From Gemmobacter sp. (GTDB lineage Bacteria > Pseudomonadota > Alphaproteobacteria > Rhodobacterales > Rhodobacteraceae), in assembly GCA_030656535.1 (NCBI GenBank), contig JAUSPL010000119.1, positions 1 through 7,150 of the forward strand: a stretch of 7,150 bases of DNA, in the 5' to 3' direction. How positions within the stretch are numbered: position 1 is the stretch's first letter; every line of letters begins with the position of its first letter. The notes below the pieces were generated by a model. That model searched no databases, was not told the DNA's origin, and saw nothing but the letters and a program-made list of their open reading frames with translations. Positions 4,788-7,150 of the stretch are shown here, in pieces. The translations under genes were made by a program, and so were the position numbers.

Positions 4788-6082
4788 CCTATCTGTCCTG
4801 GCTGTCCATTGTGCGACTGGGTCTGGTGCAGCTGTGCCTGGGTGCGATTGTCGTGCTAACGACATCCACGCTGAATCGGTTAATGGTCGTGGAGCTGTCT
4901 TTGCCAGCGGTCTTGCCGGGCTTTCTGGTCGGGCTTCACTATGCCGTTCAGATCACGCGTCCCAACTGGGGCTTTCTGTCCGACAGTGGCGGAAACCGCA
5001 CAAGGTTCATCCTGCTTGGCATGATCGCGCTGGCATTGGGCGCACTTTTGGCGGCGGCGGGCTTTGTTGTGATGGCCGGGGCCTACTGGACCGGTTTGAT
5101 GCTGTCGATCATCGCCTATGTACTGATCGGGATCGGGGTCGGGGCGTCGGGCACGTCGCTGCTGGCCTTGTTGGCAACCACGACCCACCCGCGCCGTCGC
5201 GCCGCTGCGGCCACCATCACCTGGTTGATGATGATTTTCGGGATCGCCGTCACGGCGACGATCGTTGGCAAGCTTCTGGACCCCTATTCGGCCACCCGCC
5301 TGCTTGAACTGGTTGCGGGGGTTGGCGCTTTGGCAGTGGCTCTGACAGCCCTCGCAATTTGGGGGGTCGAGCGACGCCACGGCGGCGCAACCCAGCCACA
5401 GACAGCGCCACAATCCTTTCAAATCGGGATGACCGAGATCTGGCATGAGCCGCGCGCGCGGCATTTCACCCTGTTCATCTTTTTGTCCATGATCGCCTAT
5501 TTCATGCAAGAACTTATCCTTGAACCTTACGCGGGCCTTGCCTTCGGGTTCAGCCCCGGCCAATCGACCCAGCTTTCGGGGATACAGAACGGCGGCGTGT
5601 TCGCAGGGATGCTGACTGTGGGTGTCGCGGCAACGGCGCTGCGCATCGGGTCGTTGCGGACATGGGTCATCGCGGGCTGCGCGGGGTCTGCGCTGGCCCT
5701 GCTGGTTGTCGCGCTTGCGGGTCAAACCGCCGACGGCGCGGACGTCCTTTTGCCGGCCACAGTCGCGCTCGGGTTTTTCAACGGCATGTTCGCTGTCGCC
5801 GCCATCGGGTCGATGATGGCGCTTGCGGGCGAGGGGCGGCAAGAGCGCGAAGGCACCCGGATGGGTCTTTGGGGGGCGTCGCAGGCTGTCGCAGCAGGCC
5901 TGGGTGGTCTGCTGGGGGCCGCTGCGGTGGATATTGCGCGTCTGTTCACCGATACACCCACGGCCTTTGGCCTTGTTTTTGTATTTGAGGCAGGACTTTT
6001 CGTGGCGGCCGCAGTGATGGCCGCGCAGATCATCCAATCGCGCCACCAGCCACGCCTGGGTCGCATCGTACCAGGAGAATAG
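4784..6082 (+). CDS. bch2: PucC-like BCD-family MFS protein (Bch2/ORF428 type)
   Basis: The 432-residue product is a polytopic membrane protein of the bacteriochlorophyll delivery (BCD) branch of the major facilitator superfamily, related to PucC and LhaA. In Rhodobacter the equivalent gene (orf428) lies between bchG and bchP, exactly as here. Family features include LPGFLVGLHYAVQITRPNWG and FLSDSGGNRTR (about 44-74), the MFS motif A region after helix 2. A long chain of hydrophobic segments, about twelve, follows, with a polar linker near the middle (ERRHGGATQPQTAPQ). The start is the ATG of the ATGA overlap with bchG; the frame extends further upstream but only inside bchG. The protein is believed to help assemble light-harvesting complexes or deliver pigment. 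The transported substrate, if any, is unproven. Confidence 0.9.
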   Translation: MTYLSWLSIVRLGLVQLCLGAIVVLTTSTLNRLMVVELSLPAVLPGFLVGLHYAVQITRPNWGFLSDSGGNRTRFILLGMIALALGALLAAAGFVVMAGAYWTGLMLSIIAYVLIGIGVGASGTSLLALLATTTHPRRRAAAATITWLMMIFGIAVTATIVGKLLDPYSATRLLELVAGVGALAVALTALAIWGVERRHGGATQPQTAPQSFQIGMTEIWHEPRARHFTLFIFLSMIAYFMQELILEPYAGLAFGFSPGQSTQLSGIQNGGVFAGMLTVGVAATALRIGSLRTWVIAGCAGSALALLVVALAGQTADGADVLLPATVALGFFNGMFAVAAIGSMMALAGEGRQEREGTRMGLWGASQAVAAGLGGLLGAAAVDIARLFTDTPTAFGLVFVFEAGLFVAAAVMAAQIIQSRHQPRLGRIVPGE

Positions 6083-6083
6083 C

Positions 6084-7150
6084 ATGACCTATGACGTCAT
6101 CGTGATTGGCGGCGGACCCGCAGGGGCGACGGCAGCAAATGATCTGGCACGGGCCGGGTGCGACGTGGCGTTCCTGGACCGAGCGGGCCGGATCAAGCCT
6201 TGCGGTGGCGCCATCCCGCCCCGGCTGATCGAGGATTTTTCCATACCATCATCGCAGATCGTCGCACAAATCCAGACCGCACGCATGATCTCACCCACGC
6301 AGCGTCGGGTGGATATTTCGATCGAGAATGGCTTTGTCGGCATGGTCGACCGCGAACATTTCGACGAATTCCTGCGCCAACGTGCACAGGAAAACGGGGC
6401 CTCCCGACTGACCGGCACGTATCTGCGGGTGGACCGGGATGCCACGGGAACCCATGTCGTGTATCGTGACAAGGCCAGCGGCACGGAGTGCCGTGTGCAA
6501 ACCAGACTGGTGATTGGCGCAGATGGGGCGCGGTCCAACGTCGCAAAGACAGAAGTTCCGGGCGGCGACAAGACACCCTATGTCATTGCCTATCATGAAA
6601 TCATCAAAGCCCCGGCGGCCAGCGCACTTTACGATCCGACACGCTGCGATGTCATCTATGACAGCAAGATCAGTCCGGATTTCTATGGTTGGGTTTTCCC
6701 CCATGGCGATCAGGCCAGCGTCGGCATGGGGACCGGAATCGACGGCATCGACCTGAAACAGGCAACTGCGGATCTGCGCGCCGCAAGCGGACTTGCGGGG
6801 TGTGAAACGATCCGGCGTGAAGGCGCCCCGATCCCGCTTCGCCCGATGGACCGGTGGGACAATGGCCGCGACGTCGTGCTGGCCGGCGATGCTGCGGGCG
6901 TTGTCGCGCCGTCCTCGGGGGAAGGTATCTATTATGCCATGGTCGGCGGTCGTGTCGCAGCCACCGCCGCGCAGGCCACGCTTGCCACAGGCCGCCCGGC
7001 CAAGCTGCGGATCGCGCGCAAGATGTTCATGAAGGAACACGGCACCGTCTTCAAGGTTTTGCGGTCGATGCAAGATGCCTATTACAAATCCGACGAACGC
7101 CGCGAAAGGTTTGTCAGCCTATGCCACGATGTGGATGTGCAAAAGCTGAC
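6084..7150 (+). CDS. bchP: Geranylgeranyl reductase (BchP), 3' end beyond the window
   Basis: BchP reduces the geranylgeranyl tail of bacteriochlorophyll a to phytyl in three NADPH-dependent steps. The frame is open from the ATG at 6084 to the right edge, giving 355 complete codons of an expected 390 or so. Features are the FAD dinucleotide-binding motif VIVIGGGPAGATAA (5-18), the conserved KPCGGAIPP (38-46) typical of GG reductases, GADGARS (145-151), YGWVFPHGDQASVGMGT (201-217), and the second FAD motif VLAGDAAGVVAPSSGEGI (265-282). The start is supported by GGAG 6 nt upstream (6074-6077, just before the bch2 stop), and only one base separates the bch2 stop from the ATG. It is therefore the third gene of a bchG-bch2-bchP operon. 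Confidence 0.95.
   Translation, partial: MTYDVIVIGGGPAGATAANDLARAGCDVAFLDRAGRIKPCGGAIPPRLIEDFSIPSSQIVAQIQTARMISPTQRRVDISIENGFVGMVDREHFDEFLRQRAQENGASRLTGTYLRVDRDATGTHVVYRDKASGTECRVQTRLVIGADGARSNVAKTEVPGGDKTPYVIAYHEIIKAPAASALYDPTRCDVIYDSKISPDFYGWVFPHGDQASVGMGTGIDGIDLKQATADLRAASGLAGCETIRREGAPIPLRPMDRWDNGRDVVLAGDAAGVVAPSSGEGIYYAMVGGRVAATAAQATLATGRPAKLRIARKMFMKEHGTVFKVLRSMQDAYYKSDERRERFVSLCHDVDVQKL

Noticed and set aside
4880..6085. Long minus-strand open frame (401 codons) opposite bch2
   Set aside because: It is rich in Arg, Gln and His with no domain or membrane pattern, and is the shadow of the high-GC bch2 gene.
6291..7073. Minus-strand open frame of 260 codons opposite bchP
   Set aside because: The plus strand encodes clear BchP with both FAD motifs; this is a shadow frame.
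1..7150. CRISPR arrays, tRNA or rRNA genes
   Set aside because: No regularly spaced direct repeats, tRNA-like cloverleaf or rRNA sequence was seen.

Overview
The window is part of a photosynthesis gene cluster, most likely from a marine aerobic anoxygenic phototroph of the Rhodobacterales (Roseobacter group). The evidence is the run bchG – bch2 (pucC-like) – bchP, a PpaA/AerR-type regulator beside it, TGT-N12-ACA (PpsR/CrtJ-type) operators, high-GC codon use, and protein sequences of alphaproteobacterial type. The species assignment is inference.

Layout, left to right. Positions 1-235 (+) hold the 3' end of an insertion-sequence transposase that carries a one-base frameshift. It meets hemF (232-1092, -; oxygen-dependent coproporphyrinogen III oxidase) tail to tail, and the two stop codons overlap in one CTAG. 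A 197-bp divergent spacer follows, then bciA (1290-2276, +; NADPH-type 8-vinyl reductase). The regulator gene ppaA (2323-3144, -) faces bciA convergently. Next is a stretch of about 730 bp with no recognisable gene. It holds a good candidate ppaA promoter and several inverted repeats, and at its right edge two tandem TGT-N12-ACA boxes that straddle the annotated bchG start. The rest is a tightly packed operon: bchG (3879-4787), bch2 (4784-6082, ATGA overlap) and bchP (6084 to beyond the right edge).

The genes form a coherent set. HemF supplies protoporphyrinogen from coproporphyrinogen using O2. BciA reduces the 8-vinyl group of a chlorophyllide precursor. BchG attaches geranylgeranyl to bacteriochlorophyllide a, and BchP reduces that tail to phytyl. 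Bch2 is a BCD-family membrane protein thought to handle pigment or light-harvesting assembly. PpaA probably modulates the repressor PpsR, whose likely binding sites lie at bchG.

The main departure from the textbook order (ppsR-ppaA-bchE-bchJ-bchG-orf-bchP in Rhodobacter) is that bchE and bchJ are absent between ppaA and bchG. An 8-vinyl reductase of an unrelated family (bciA) and an O2-dependent haem gene sit on the other side of ppaA. I found no wholly unknown system here. The noteworthy items are regulatory architecture, gene-order change and insertion-sequence scarring.
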